DNA from: an uncultured Kangiellaceae bacterium
GTDB taxonomy: Bacteria > Pseudomonadota > Gammaproteobacteria > Enterobacterales > Kangiellaceae
DNA length: 61,521 nt
Assembly (NCBI GenBank): GCA_905479925.1
Contig: CAJQOL010000125.1
Location: forward strand, 1 to 61,521
Direction: 5' to 3'
The position numbers were made by a program, and so were the translations under genes. The notes below the pieces were generated by a model. That model did no database searches. It was given only the letters and a program-made list of their open reading frames with translations, and was not told the DNA's origin. Position 1 is the stretch's first letter; each line of letters opens with the position of its first letter. Shown one piece after another: positions 41,461 to 50,052 of this stretch.

Positions 41461-43626
41461 ATGAATAAAATTACCTTAACGCTTTTCGCTTGCTCGGTAC
41501 TTCTTTCTGGCTGCCAACAATCTGACTCTAATCAACAAGAAACCTCTCAAGATGCATTAGAAGTACCATCAGAAAAACATGAAGCATTGACTGCTGAAAA
41601 GCTTTCGAATAAACCGCTCTTGCAGGAAACTATACCCGTTGCTGCCACCCAATCTTATTTGACGATTCTTAATGGTGTTGTCATAGGCAGCATGGAAGTA
41701 GAAACCGAGGTAGATAAAAATACCAAACAAAACAGTATTAGTGTTGACTATAGTTACAGCAACAATGGTCGTGGTGCAAGCTACAAAGAAACAATCCAGC
41801 TAGATAGCAATGGTTTTCCAATTAATTGGACGGTCGATGGTCATTCTGTGTTTGGGAATCGTATAAAAGAGTCCTATACGTTGATTGAAGACACAGCCAA
41901 CTGGACTGACGCTACCGGGGCAGGAACAGCGAAAGTCAATGAGCCCACCTTGTATATCCCTCAGTACGGCGGTGATTACCAATCGTTTGTTCTTGCCAAT
42001 GTATTATTGCTTGATGACGACCAGCAACTACCGTTGCTTCCGGCGGGGGAAATCAAATTAGAACCGATGGAAGTGGTCGAGATTAATAAAGACGAGCAAG
42101 TATATTCTTTATCTAGTTTTGCATTGAGTGGGGCAAATTTAAATCCCTCTTATTTTATTCTCGATCAGCAGCGACATTTGTTTGCTTATATTACCCCAAG
42201 TTTTATCACCATTCGTAAAGGCTTTGAAACGCACGAAGCAGAATTTAGAGCACTTGCGGAAAAATATTCAGCGCAGCGTTACGAGCAAATCCAGTCGGAA
42301 GTTGCGCATCGATACCATACTCCGGTGAGAATTCGAAACGTAAAGTTGTTTGATCCACATTCATTATCTCTGACAGAAGCGGTATCTGTGGTTGTAAAGG
42401 GTGATACCATTTCAGCAATCGATCCTTTAACGGTAGCCACCGGCGATAATGAAACGGAAATTGACGGTAATGGTGGAACGCTGGTGGCCGGTCTTTACGA
42501 TATGCATGGCCATATGGGAGATCAGCAAGCGTTATTAAACGTGTTAGCTGGAGTAACTTCAGTACGGGATATGGGAAATGCTAATGATGTTCTTGATAAT
42601 TTGATTCAAAAAATCGATAAAGGAATTTTGGCGGGTCCTAGAATTACTCGTTATGGGTTTATTGAGGGAAAAAGTTCATTTAGTGCTAATGGCGGGATTC
42701 TGGTCGAGTCCCAACAACAGGCAATAGAAGCTGTAAGAAGCTACTCGAAAAAGGGATTTCCCGCGGTAAAGCTATACAACAGTATGAAGGGAGAGTGGGC
42801 CCCGGCAATAGCTAAGGAGGCTCACAAGCTAAATATGTCAGTCGCTGGACATGTCCCCGCTTTTTCAAATGCTAATGCCATGATTGACGCTGGTTATGAT
42901 GAATTAACTCACATAAATCAAGTTATGTTGGGATGGGTTTTAAAGCCAGATGAGGACACTAGAACTTTGTTTCGAATTACTGGAATGAGTCGCTTCACGG
43001 CATTAGATTTGGCGAGTGACTCTGTACAGAATACGATCAATAAAATGGTCAAAAATAATGTCGCTATTGACCCAACAATGGCTATTCATGAGTATGGATT
43101 AACCGCTCGTAACGGCGAAGTTCGCGCTGGAGTTATCGATTATTTTGACCACATGCCACCGGGGGTTAAACGAAACTACAAAGTAGCGCTTTTGAAAGTT
43201 GAGACGGAAAAAGAGCATAAAGATTATAGTGAGGCTTACCAGAAAATAATTGCAACTGTAAAAATGATGAAAGAAAGGGGCATTCAGTTAATCCCTGGTA
43301 CGGACTTGGGTGGCGGTTTCACGCTACATCGCGAGCTTGAAATTTACCAAATATTTGGAATGACTCCTGCGGAAGTTATTAAACTTGGTAGTAGTGATAT
43401 GGCAAACTATTTGGGTCACGAACGATTGGGAAGCATCGAAGTTAACAAGTTAGCGGACTTCTTTTTAGTTCCTGGCGATCCCACCAAGGATTTTAAGGAA
43501 ATCAAAAAAATATCGATGGTTGCTAAAGGTGGTACTTTCTATTACCCAACAGAGGTCTACCCAAAATTTGGTATTAAACCTTTTGTAGAGCAACCAAATG
43601 TAAAAGAGGCTGCTCAATCGAAATAG
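41461..43626 (+). CDS. Amidohydrolase lipoprotein, 721 aa
   Basis: Exported metal-dependent amidohydrolase. The N-terminus MNKITLTLFACSVLLSGC is a lipoprotein signal with lipobox LSGC. After a 270-residue domain of its own the amidohydrolase barrel starts: GLYDMHGHMGD (metal ligands), VRDMGN, KLYNSMKGEW (bridging Lys), VAGHVPAF and ELTHINQV His sites, and LIPGTDLGG (Asp). The end GHERLGSIEVNKLADFFLV is the usual small beta domain. Related enzymes cleave imides, dipeptides or cyclic amides. The long front domain is uncommon. It pairs with the AbgT transporter upstream. Confidence 0.9.
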   Translation: MNKITLTLFACSVLLSGCQQSDSNQQETSQDALEVPSEKHEALTAEKLSNKPLLQETIPVAATQSYLTILNGVVIGSMEVETEVDKNTKQNSISVDYSYSNNGRGASYKETIQLDSNGFPINWTVDGHSVFGNRIKESYTLIEDTANWTDATGAGTAKVNEPTLYIPQYGGDYQSFVLANVLLLDDDQQLPLLPAGEIKLEPMEVVEINKDEQVYSLSSFALSGANLNPSYFILDQQRHLFAYITPSFITIRKGFETHEAEFRALAEKYSAQRYEQIQSEVAHRYHTPVRIRNVKLFDPHSLSLTEAVSVVVKGDTISAIDPLTVATGDNETEIDGNGGTLVAGLYDMHGHMGDQQALLNVLAGVTSVRDMGNANDVLDNLIQKIDKGILAGPRITRYGFIEGKSSFSANGGILVESQQQAIEAVRSYSKKGFPAVKLYNSMKGEWAPAIAKEAHKLNMSVAGHVPAFSNANAMIDAGYDELTHINQVMLGWVLKPDEDTRTLFRITGMSRFTALDLASDSVQNTINKMVKNNVAIDPTMAIHEYGLTARNGEVRAGVIDYFDHMPPGVKRNYKVALLKVETEKEHKDYSEAYQKIIATVKMMKERGIQLIPGTDLGGGFTLHRELEIYQIFGMTPAEVIKLGSSDMANYLGHERLGSIEVNKLADFFLVPGDPTKDFKEIKKISMVAKGGTFYYPTEVYPKFGIKPFVEQPNVKEAAQSK

Positions 43627-43693
43627 GCTGAAACGCTTTATCGTCTAAATACAACCAAGCAATTAAATTAGCCGACTGTTTAAGGAGATAATA

Positions 43694-44236
43694 GTGAGCG
43701 AAGAAACACTAATAAAAAAGGCGGAGTTTACTCAAAAGGTTTGCTCTTATTGGCTAGTGCAAGGGGCCTTGGTACTAGTTTTGACCTTGGCGGGTATTCC
43801 GTTATTGTTGCTTTGGATACCGTTGGGATTATTATTGACTCGCCATTATTTAAGCCGAATGGAGTGCTTGTTGACTAACAAAGCGCTTAAGGTAAAAAAA
43901 GGAATGTTGGTTAGGGTTGAGAAGACAATTCCTTTAGAAAAAATTACCGACATGGGACTTGTTCAAGGACCTTTAATGCGCTTTTTTGGGCTTTACAAAT
44001 TGAGTGTTGAAACTGCTGGACAATCAGGGCCAGGAGCACTTGTATCTTTGACTGGTATTATCGACACTAAAGCATTTAGGGCGATGGTCTTACAGCAAAG
44101 AGAAGAAATGTTGGTCAAATCCGAAAGCAGCAATACTGATGTTGCATCTAATGATTCAGCGGATCAGCTGACTTTACTTAGCGAGATTCGTGACACTTTG
44201 CAGCGAATAGAACAGCAAATGAAACAGAAAAGTTAA
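43694..44236 (+). CDS. bPH2 (YdbS/DUF304-like) membrane protein, 180 aa
   Basis: Two membrane helices near residues 20-55, then a bacterial pleckstrin-homology-like domain with LTNKALKVKKGMLVRVEKTIPLEKITDM, the DUF304 signature, and a coiled coil at the C-terminus (LLSEIRDTLQRIEQQMKQ). Start is GTG with a strong AAGGAG upstream. Such proteins are found singly or in YdbS/YdbT-like pairs; function unclear. Confidence 0.87.
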   Translation: MSEETLIKKAEFTQKVCSYWLVQGALVLVLTLAGIPLLLLWIPLGLLLTRHYLSRMECLLTNKALKVKKGMLVRVEKTIPLEKITDMGLVQGPLMRFFGLYKLSVETAGQSGPGALVSLTGIIDTKAFRAMVLQQREEMLVKSESSNTDVASNDSADQLTLLSEIRDTLQRIEQQMKQKS

Positions 44237-44437
44237 TTTGTTTACTTTGATTGAACGGGATGATTTAGGTGATTCAACAGGTTAAGCAATTTGTTAATGC
44301 TCTCAGTTTGTAGATACTTCAATTGAACCTGGTTTTTTTTAAGTTAACCGCTAACGTTTGAATTTTTAGCGTCTTTTCTCTTCACGAATAAACCATTATA
44401 CTGCCCAACCAAAGAACTTGATTTAAGGAATTTTAAA

Positions 44438-45052
44438 GTGCCAACATCATTTATGGTCGTCGATGATTTTCTAGATAATCCCGAACAATTACGCGAGGCG
44501 GCGCTAGCGGCTGAATACCCTCAGGTTCAAGGACCGTATCCGGGTAGAAATTCTGCTCAACGTATAAATCTCGAAGGTTTAAATGACGCGGTTTCTCGAT
44601 TTGTTGGCGAGCCGCTAGTTGCTATGGCTCATAATCAAGCCCATGGAAAGTTTAGAATGGCTCAAGCAAATGACACCGGCTCAGCTAAGGTGCATGTTGA
44701 TAGTTCACACTGGTCTGGCATTTTATATTTATCGCGGCCAGAAGATTGTAAAGGGGGAACAGAGTTCTTTCGGCATAAAGCGACAGGGACGGAACGTGCA
44801 CCCTATAATGACCGTGAAGCGATGCAAAAATTCGGTGCTCCATCTGCTAAACAATGGGTTTCTGATATTCTCGCCAAGGATTCAAACGATGACTCAAAGT
44901 GGGAAATGACCCTTCGAATTCCAATGCGTTACAACCGGTTAATCTTGCTAAGACCGTGGTTGTGGCATACCGCCGGCGAGTCATTCGGAAATAGCCCAGA
45001 GAACTCTAGATTGGTCTATCTAATGTTCTTTGGTTCTAAGGGCATGGTTTAA
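44438..45052 (+). CDS. DUF6445-like putative Fe(II)/2-oxoglutarate dioxygenase, 204 aa
   Basis: Probable non-haem iron hydroxylase-fold enzyme of unknown substrate. H86-x-D88 (VHVDSSHWSGILYLS) and distal H177 (LRPWLWHTAGESFG) give the 2-His-1-carboxylate metal site; no clear 2-oxoglutarate Arg is assigned. GTG start with AAGGAATT. Relatives lie beside tryptophan halogenase and flavin-enzyme loci in other bacteria; here none is present. Confidence 0.82.
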   Translation: MPTSFMVVDDFLDNPEQLREAALAAEYPQVQGPYPGRNSAQRINLEGLNDAVSRFVGEPLVAMAHNQAHGKFRMAQANDTGSAKVHVDSSHWSGILYLSRPEDCKGGTEFFRHKATGTERAPYNDREAMQKFGAPSAKQWVSDILAKDSNDDSKWEMTLRIPMRYNRLILLRPWLWHTAGESFGNSPENSRLVYLMFFGSKGMV

Positions 45053-45105
45053 CGGTGAATTCTGCTTCTTTACAAGCTTGTATACCAGAACAAGCTGGGT
45101 CTAGT

Positions 45106-45456
45106 TTAGTTTTGCGCTTGAACTTCTGCGTCGTTTTTCCAGAGTTTGACGGTAAGCAACACGGTTAGTGAAAATATAACTGTGGCAATGATGGTCATTG
45201 GCCATTCTTGATGCATTATATGGGTGGCTATTGCGCCAATCATTAAAGCGGACAACGCTGGAGCTGCAAGTTTTCGTAATAGATTCGCCGCAAGCGCTAT
45301 TCCACCAGCAACTTCAGCAAGTCCAGTAAAATACATAAACCATAATGGATAACCCCATCGCTCGAAGGCCGTTATTTCAAACTCAAGCCCTGCCAGTTTT
45401 GCTGCACCAGAAAGAAAGTATATTGCCGCTAAAAAATAGATAAGAATTTTTACCAT
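45106..45456 (-). CDS. DoxX-family membrane protein, 116 aa
   Basis: Four predicted helices in a small DoxX-like protein: helix 1 IYFLAAIYFLSGAAKLAG, then YPLWFMYFTGLAEVAGGIAL, LSALMIGAIATHIMHQEW and TIIATVIFSLTVLLTV. The 'SGAAKLAG' start and the 'GLAEVAGGIAL' second helix are typical. Family members act in respiration or stress resistance, and some are annotated as thiosulfate-quinone oxidoreductase subunits; no partner gene is here. Confidence 0.85.
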   Translation of the reverse strand: MVKILIYFLAAIYFLSGAAKLAGLEFEITAFERWGYPLWFMYFTGLAEVAGGIALAANLLRKLAAPALSALMIGAIATHIMHQEWPMTIIATVIFSLTVLLTVKLWKNDAEVQAQN

Positions 45457-45680
45457 TTTAGTATCCTAATAATTGAGGCTAAATGACTGTTAGCTTGCAA
45501 CGCGGCTAAAAATTCGGTTACAGCTGTAATTACTTAGATAGACCGCTCTCATGAGCTAAATGTTACATCAAGGGTTAGATTGAGCGATCGTTCAAAGGTT
45601 AAAGACTTTGATTGCTAGTTGAGTTTCGAACACTTAGAATCAACATGAATTAATGGCCCTCAACGACTAGGCAGTGGGAA

Positions 45681-46442
45681 ATGTGTATACTTTTTTTAGC
45701 GGTCAATCAACATAGCGACTACCCACTTATTGTCTGTGCGAATCGTGATGAATTTCATAATCGACCAACACGTGATGCGCAGTTTTGGCAGGAAAGTCCC
45801 TATCTATTAGCCGGTAAAGATTTACAAGCTGGTGGAAGCTGGTTAGGGGTTAATACCTACGGATCTTTTGCTGCAATAACAAATATCCGTATTAACAAAC
45901 AAATCTCATCAAACAAAAAGTCACGAGGCGAATTAGTGACGATGGCATTGCAGCCTAATTCTATTATTGATTTTGAGTGGTTGAAAAAACACAGTGATGA
46001 ATATAGCCCGTTTAATTTAACCTATGGTTCATTAGGAAAATTGAGTTGCTATAACAGCTTACAAAAAACACAAACCCCAATATCCGACGGTTTTCATGCG
46101 ATATCTAACGGAGCGTTAGATGACGTATGGCCCAAAATGGCGAAGGGAGAGCTGCAACTTGAAAAACTTGTTTCGTCAAACGATGCGGTGCAAAGAGAGG
46201 AACTTTTTTCTATTTTAAAAGACCAAACCCAAGCTGATGATACTGAACTACCAGATACTGGTATTCCAATGGAGTGGGAAAAAAAGCTTTCTTCTATCTT
46301 TATTAAAAGTCCAAATTACGGTACTCGCTCAAGTTGTATTCTGCTGCAAAATGTTAACGGGGAAATTGAGTTTGTTGAGCGAACTTATGATGAAAAAGGG
46401 ACGCAAAATTCCGAGAGTGAATTTGGCTTAGACAAATTTTAA
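45681..46442 (+). CDS. NRDE (TANGO2-like) family protein, 253 aa
   Basis: N-terminal-nucleophile-fold protein with MCILFLAVNQH and the signature ANRDEFHNRPT, followed by GGSWLGVNTYGSFAAITN. Cys2 directly after the initiator Met would be the nucleophile. Length is normal. The eukaryotic relative TANGO2 is tied to haem or lipid metabolism, but the bacterial role is unknown. The next gene lies 380 bp to the right. Confidence 0.92.
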   Translation: MCILFLAVNQHSDYPLIVCANRDEFHNRPTRDAQFWQESPYLLAGKDLQAGGSWLGVNTYGSFAAITNIRINKQISSNKKSRGELVTMALQPNSIIDFEWLKKHSDEYSPFNLTYGSLGKLSCYNSLQKTQTPISDGFHAISNGALDDVWPKMAKGELQLEKLVSSNDAVQREELFSILKDQTQADDTELPDTGIPMEWEKKLSSIFIKSPNYGTRSSCILLQNVNGEIEFVERTYDEKGTQNSESEFGLDKF

Positions 46443-46824
46443 ATAGAATATTTTGTTTAACCTGTTGCTAGGACTTCTATTAATATGTGTGAATTCAACG
46501 AAAAAGTGAGCGTTACTTTGAGTGCCTCCTCATATGTTTTGACAGACAATTGTTTCATTTTCTTTACCTGATGGAAAAAACGATTGTTAATTTGACTAAA
46601 TTTTCATTCCTACCCTTTAAAATTATCTGCATTTAGTAATAAAAAGTAATCTTTACAAGTTACATATAATAAATTGATGTTTTTTTGAACAATTTCTAAA
46701 TCTCCGTTGCTACACTGGTCGGGCTTGTCAAGACGTCCGACCACTCTCCATAAGCTTTTAAGCGAAGCACGCTGTTTGTAGGTGGACCTAATAACAAACA
46801 ATGACAGAAACGAGGTTTAACCCA
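46443..46824. other. Gap upstream of the polyester-hydrolase gene
   Basis: AT-rich spacer of about 380 bp, without a supported gene. It should carry the hydrolase promoter and leader. Confidence 0.4.
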
Positions 46825-47793
46825 ATGAAAAATAAGGAATTAAAAACACAGCTCATTAAAAACAGATTTCTAAAACCGATAGTACTCTTATCCCTTTCGT
46901 TTTTTATCGCTTTCCCAGCATTAAGCTCGGGCGGCGGTGGCGGCGGAGGAGATGATGACGATTTACCACTACCTGATAGCTGTACATCTAATTGTGGATA
47001 CGAAACAGGACCCGACCCAGATTTAAGTTTTCTTGAAGCATCGATAGGGCCACAGTCGTATACGACAACATCAGTATCTAGCTCGGTTGACGGTTTTGGT
47101 GGTGGAACCATCTATTACCCAACGAGCATTTCCGAACAAATGGCTACCATCTCAATAGCCCCTGGTTTTACCAATACCCAAAGCGCCGTTTCTTGGTGGG
47201 GACCTATTTTAGCCTCACATGGTTTTGTTGTGATAACCATCAATACTAATTCTCGATTTGATCAGCCCGAAAGTCGCAGCAGGCAGTTAGATAGTGCGTT
47301 GAACTATTTGATAGACCAAGCGAATATTTCAAGTAGCCCTATTGCCGGTTTAGTCGACGAAAACCGACTTGCAACCATGGGATTTTCTATGGGGGGCGGC
47401 GGAGCGTTGCGAAGTGCATCACGTAATAGATTAAGTGCTTCGGTACCTCTTGCGCCATGGAATAGTGGTGGCAATGACTTTGATCAAATTGGTGTTCCGA
47501 CCATGATAATGGCTTGCGAAAACGATGGTACTGCGTCGGTTAATTCTCATGCTAGTCCATTCTATAACACGATACCGGGGAGTACCGATAAAGCCTATCT
47601 AGAGCTTGAAAGTGGACCTCATAACTGCGCAACCGGTCAAAGTGTTGCTTACCAACCGACCATATCGACCTATGGACTTTCTTGGATGAAACGATTCTTA
47701 GATAAAGATAATCGTTTTGAACCCTTCCTGTGTGGTCCAAATCACGAAGCGAACAGCAACATTTCAGAGTACCGAGATAACTGTAACTACTAA
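46825..47793 (+). CDS. Secreted PETase-like polyester hydrolase (cutinase-type), 322 aa
   Basis: Alpha/beta hydrolase of the bacterial cutinase/PETase group (dienelactone-hydrolase superfamily), expected to cleave polyester or wax-like esters outside the cell. After the signal peptide comes a Gly7-Asp4 linker, then a mature domain alignable from memory with Ideonella PETase over its whole length (LEASIGP, WWGPILASHGFVVITINTN, MKRFLDKDNRF). Triad: S188 in GFSMGG, D234 in CENDG, H266 in GPHNC. C231-C268 matches the extra disulfide of type II PETases, and a C-terminal Cys pair is also kept. W212 matches W185. Two differences: Phe115 replaces the oxyanion-site Tyr, and Phe precedes the nucleophile where PETase has Trp. 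The ATG at 46825 has GAGG upstream. Two foldase-like genes follow. Confidence 0.92.
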   Translation: MKNKELKTQLIKNRFLKPIVLLSLSFFIAFPALSSGGGGGGGDDDDLPLPDSCTSNCGYETGPDPDLSFLEASIGPQSYTTTSVSSSVDGFGGGTIYYPTSISEQMATISIAPGFTNTQSAVSWWGPILASHGFVVITINTNSRFDQPESRSRQLDSALNYLIDQANISSSPIAGLVDENRLATMGFSMGGGGALRSASRNRLSASVPLAPWNSGGNDFDQIGVPTMIMACENDGTASVNSHASPFYNTIPGSTDKAYLELESGPHNCATGQSVAYQPTISTYGLSWMKRFLDKDNRFEPFLCGPNHEANSNISEYRDNCNY

Positions 47794-47882
47794 GTGAAAA
47801 GGAAAGGCATCTAAACCGAAAGTGTGGAGATTTTATTAACACGATAGCTAATTTTGTACAGCCATCAATTCGGCATAGATAC

Positions 47883-47922
47883 AAAGCAGAGAAGGGTTGC
47901 AATCTTCTCTGCTTTTAGTTTT
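47883..47922 (+). terminator. Rho-independent terminator after the hydrolase
   Basis: AAAGCAGAGAAG, nine-base loop, CTTCTCTGCTTT, then TTAGTTTT. It lies 90 bp after the stop and separates the hydrolase from the foldase-like genes on the transcript. Confidence 0.88.
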
Positions 47923-47998
47923 AAAAAACTACGTTAACGTGGTAAAAGCAGATAATGAGAAACTTTCAGAATATTAAACAAACAATAAAAAAGAAGCG

Positions 47999-48931
47999 AT
48001 GAAACGACAAATGGAACCAAAAATCAAATACGCCATATTATCCTTATTGGTAATTACTTTTGTAGTTATAGCCGTATGGGTATTAAAACCAAATTCTTTA
48101 CACAAAAGCGGTTCGCCCGCCAATAATGATAATCATACAGATACATCAAATGCACATTCTGCAACAATAGCGACCGAATGGTTATGGTCAAAAAACGAAA
48201 ATAGAACCGATAGTTATAATGACTCGACAAGGCTATTTCCATTTACGTCTAAATCAGTGTTTAGGGCTCTACAGGCAGTAAAACTCGACGCTAACGGCAA
48301 TGTTATCCTCGACCATGACGCGTTGTTATCGCTTGATGAGGCGCTAGAAAGAATCTATGGAAAACTAGACAGTGAGTCTTTAATCGTATTGCAGCAATTA
48401 ATAAAAGATGCGTTGCCTGGACAAGCGGGGGAGCAAACGGCAAAGCTGGTTGGCGACTATTATCAGTTCTTAGTCGCCAAAAATGAATTTAGTCAAATAA
48501 ATGAAGCTATGGCGGATAGTAATAATGATATGACCGCGGATTCTATTCAAGCTAATGAGTTACTCTATAAAGAGCTGCAAGAGTTAAGAAAGGTTCATTT
48601 AGGCAGCGGTTCAACCAATAAGCTCTTTCGAATCTCAGACGCCCATGCGAAATACATGTTCGATAGTATGAAGTTGGAAAGTAATCAGGAATTGAGTGTC
48701 GAACAAAAGCAACAGATGCGACTAGAAATTCAAGAGCAGCATATTAGTCAATCGATCAATATCAGGGACTGGCCGGTTCGTTATCAACAGTTTAAAACGA
48801 GCAAAAAAATGATCCTTGACTCCGAATTAACCGTTGAGAAAAAGAAGGCCAAACTGAAAAAATTACTTGAAGCGACCTTTACTATTAAAGAGCTAGAACA
48901 ATTGGCTCACCTAGGTTTAGGGCGGTTGTGA
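47999..48931 (+). CDS. Lipase-specific foldase (Lif)-like protein 1, 310 aa
   Basis: Membrane-anchored periplasmic helical protein resembling lipase chaperones (LifO/Lif). A single helix (about 10-28) precedes a low-complexity Ser/Asn/His linker. Then come the family elements in order: VKLDANGNVILDHD (Lif: VDASGNLLITRD type), the first helical minidomain (LIKDALPGQAGEQTAKLVGDYYQFL), LRKVHLGSGSTNKLFRISDAHAKYMFD (Lif: LRARIFS...AYFAEEE..Y type), and a second minidomain with RYQQFKTSKKMILDSELT. The family's strict RxxFDYxLSAxGE box is replaced by LLSLDEALERIYG. The nearest candidate client is the polyester hydrolase 200 bp upstream. Annotation rests on my alignment by eye. Confidence 0.72.
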   Translation: MKRQMEPKIKYAILSLLVITFVVIAVWVLKPNSLHKSGSPANNDNHTDTSNAHSATIATEWLWSKNENRTDSYNDSTRLFPFTSKSVFRALQAVKLDANGNVILDHDALLSLDEALERIYGKLDSESLIVLQQLIKDALPGQAGEQTAKLVGDYYQFLVAKNEFSQINEAMADSNNDMTADSIQANELLYKELQELRKVHLGSGSTNKLFRISDAHAKYMFDSMKLESNQELSVEQKQQMRLEIQEQHISQSINIRDWPVRYQQFKTSKKMILDSELTVEKKKAKLKKLLEATFTIKELEQLAHLGLGRL

Positions 48932-49228
48932 ACAAATGGTTAGTCGCTAAAACTTCTTCAAAGTGGAAGCGCCTGAGTTAGAGTTAGAGGCAGAGCTAGA
49001 TTAATATCGCAGCATAATAGTTCCCTAACGTCAAAATGAATAAGGTTCGTCAAACGTTAAATGAAGATTAACGTAAAAATTAAAATAAAAATTTAGGTAA
49101 AGATAGAAGCAAAAATTTATCAAAATACTAAGTAAGGCTTTAATCAAAACCTAGTGAAATCCATAAAAAGCTATGACAAAAAATGCAATTCATAACACTA
49201 TCGGTTTATGACAGAAGGTACACACCTA

Positions 49229-50020
49229 ATGAGGAATCAAGCAAAGGATAGCAATGAGAATAGGCTGACGTGGCGCCTTTCAAACCGATTGTTTCTTATA
49301 CTAGTATATGGCCCGCTATTTGGCCTGTTTGGCTTTATGGCTATTGTTCGTTTGCAACTACCTGAAAACGCGAGCCCGCAAAAGCGAGTCTTCGATGATA
49401 AGCAGTGGGTGCAGCCTCTTGCTCTTGATAGTCAATTCCCTGACCCCCTAAGCAATAAATACTGGTCTTTTGATTTTTCGCTGTTTGAGCGGAGGTTATG
49501 GTTATCGAAATATGTCGGGTTAGAAAGCTGGAGTACTGACTCGGACGCGCTAGAGCTAATAAATATAGCCGCTGCCGAGATAGGAAAGGATTTAACAGAA
49601 GATAAAATTGGTCGTTTTCGTTTTCTTCTAAGTAAGGGGACGTCACCGAAATTCGCTAATGAGTTTTCTGATTTACTCAAAAAGTATGTTAGCTATCAAA
49701 AGGATTACTTAAGAGATTACCAAAGCAATCTAGAAAATCTAAGATTTGCTAAAGAAGAAGAGCGTTTCTTATTGCTAAAACAAATGCAAAGTACCAAACA
49801 ACAATTACAAGCCAAACACTTTGGTTCAGAGTTAGCTAAAAAACTTTTCTATCGAAAAAATTTAACCGCGAATTATTTCAATCAAAGGGGACTTATTCAA
49901 ATGGACCGCTCTTTAGATTTAGAAGCTAAGGTTTATCAATTGGAGCTGTTAAAGAAACGCTATTCCGCTCAATTGAAAACCATTCGGATAAAACAAGATA
50001 TCCGGCTAAAGCAAGATTAG
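49229..50020 (+). CDS. Lipase-specific foldase (Lif)-like protein 2, shorter, 264 aa
   Basis: Second, divergent foldase-like protein. One membrane helix (LFLILVYGPLFGLFGFMAIV) precedes a periplasmic helical domain with FANEFSDLLKKYVSYQKDYLR and MQSTKQQLQAKHFGSELAKKLFYRKNLTANYFN, matching the middle part of Lif (kxLRxxxFG...LF..E..Y). It stops where the second minidomain would begin, so it is about one domain shorter than Lif 1. The ATG at 49229 has AGAAGGT upstream; an ATG at 49208 has none. The Lnt-like gene follows after 32 bp, so those two probably share a transcript. Confidence 0.65.
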   Translation: MRNQAKDSNENRLTWRLSNRLFLILVYGPLFGLFGFMAIVRLQLPENASPQKRVFDDKQWVQPLALDSQFPDPLSNKYWSFDFSLFERRLWLSKYVGLESWSTDSDALELINIAAAEIGKDLTEDKIGRFRFLLSKGTSPKFANEFSDLLKKYVSYQKDYLRDYQSNLENLRFAKEEERFLLLKQMQSTKQQLQAKHFGSELAKKLFYRKNLTANYFNQRGLIQMDRSLDLEAKVYQLELLKKRYSAQLKTIRIKQDIRLKQD

Positions 50021-50052
50021 TTTCGACTCATTAGTTTAAAGAAGATAAGTCA

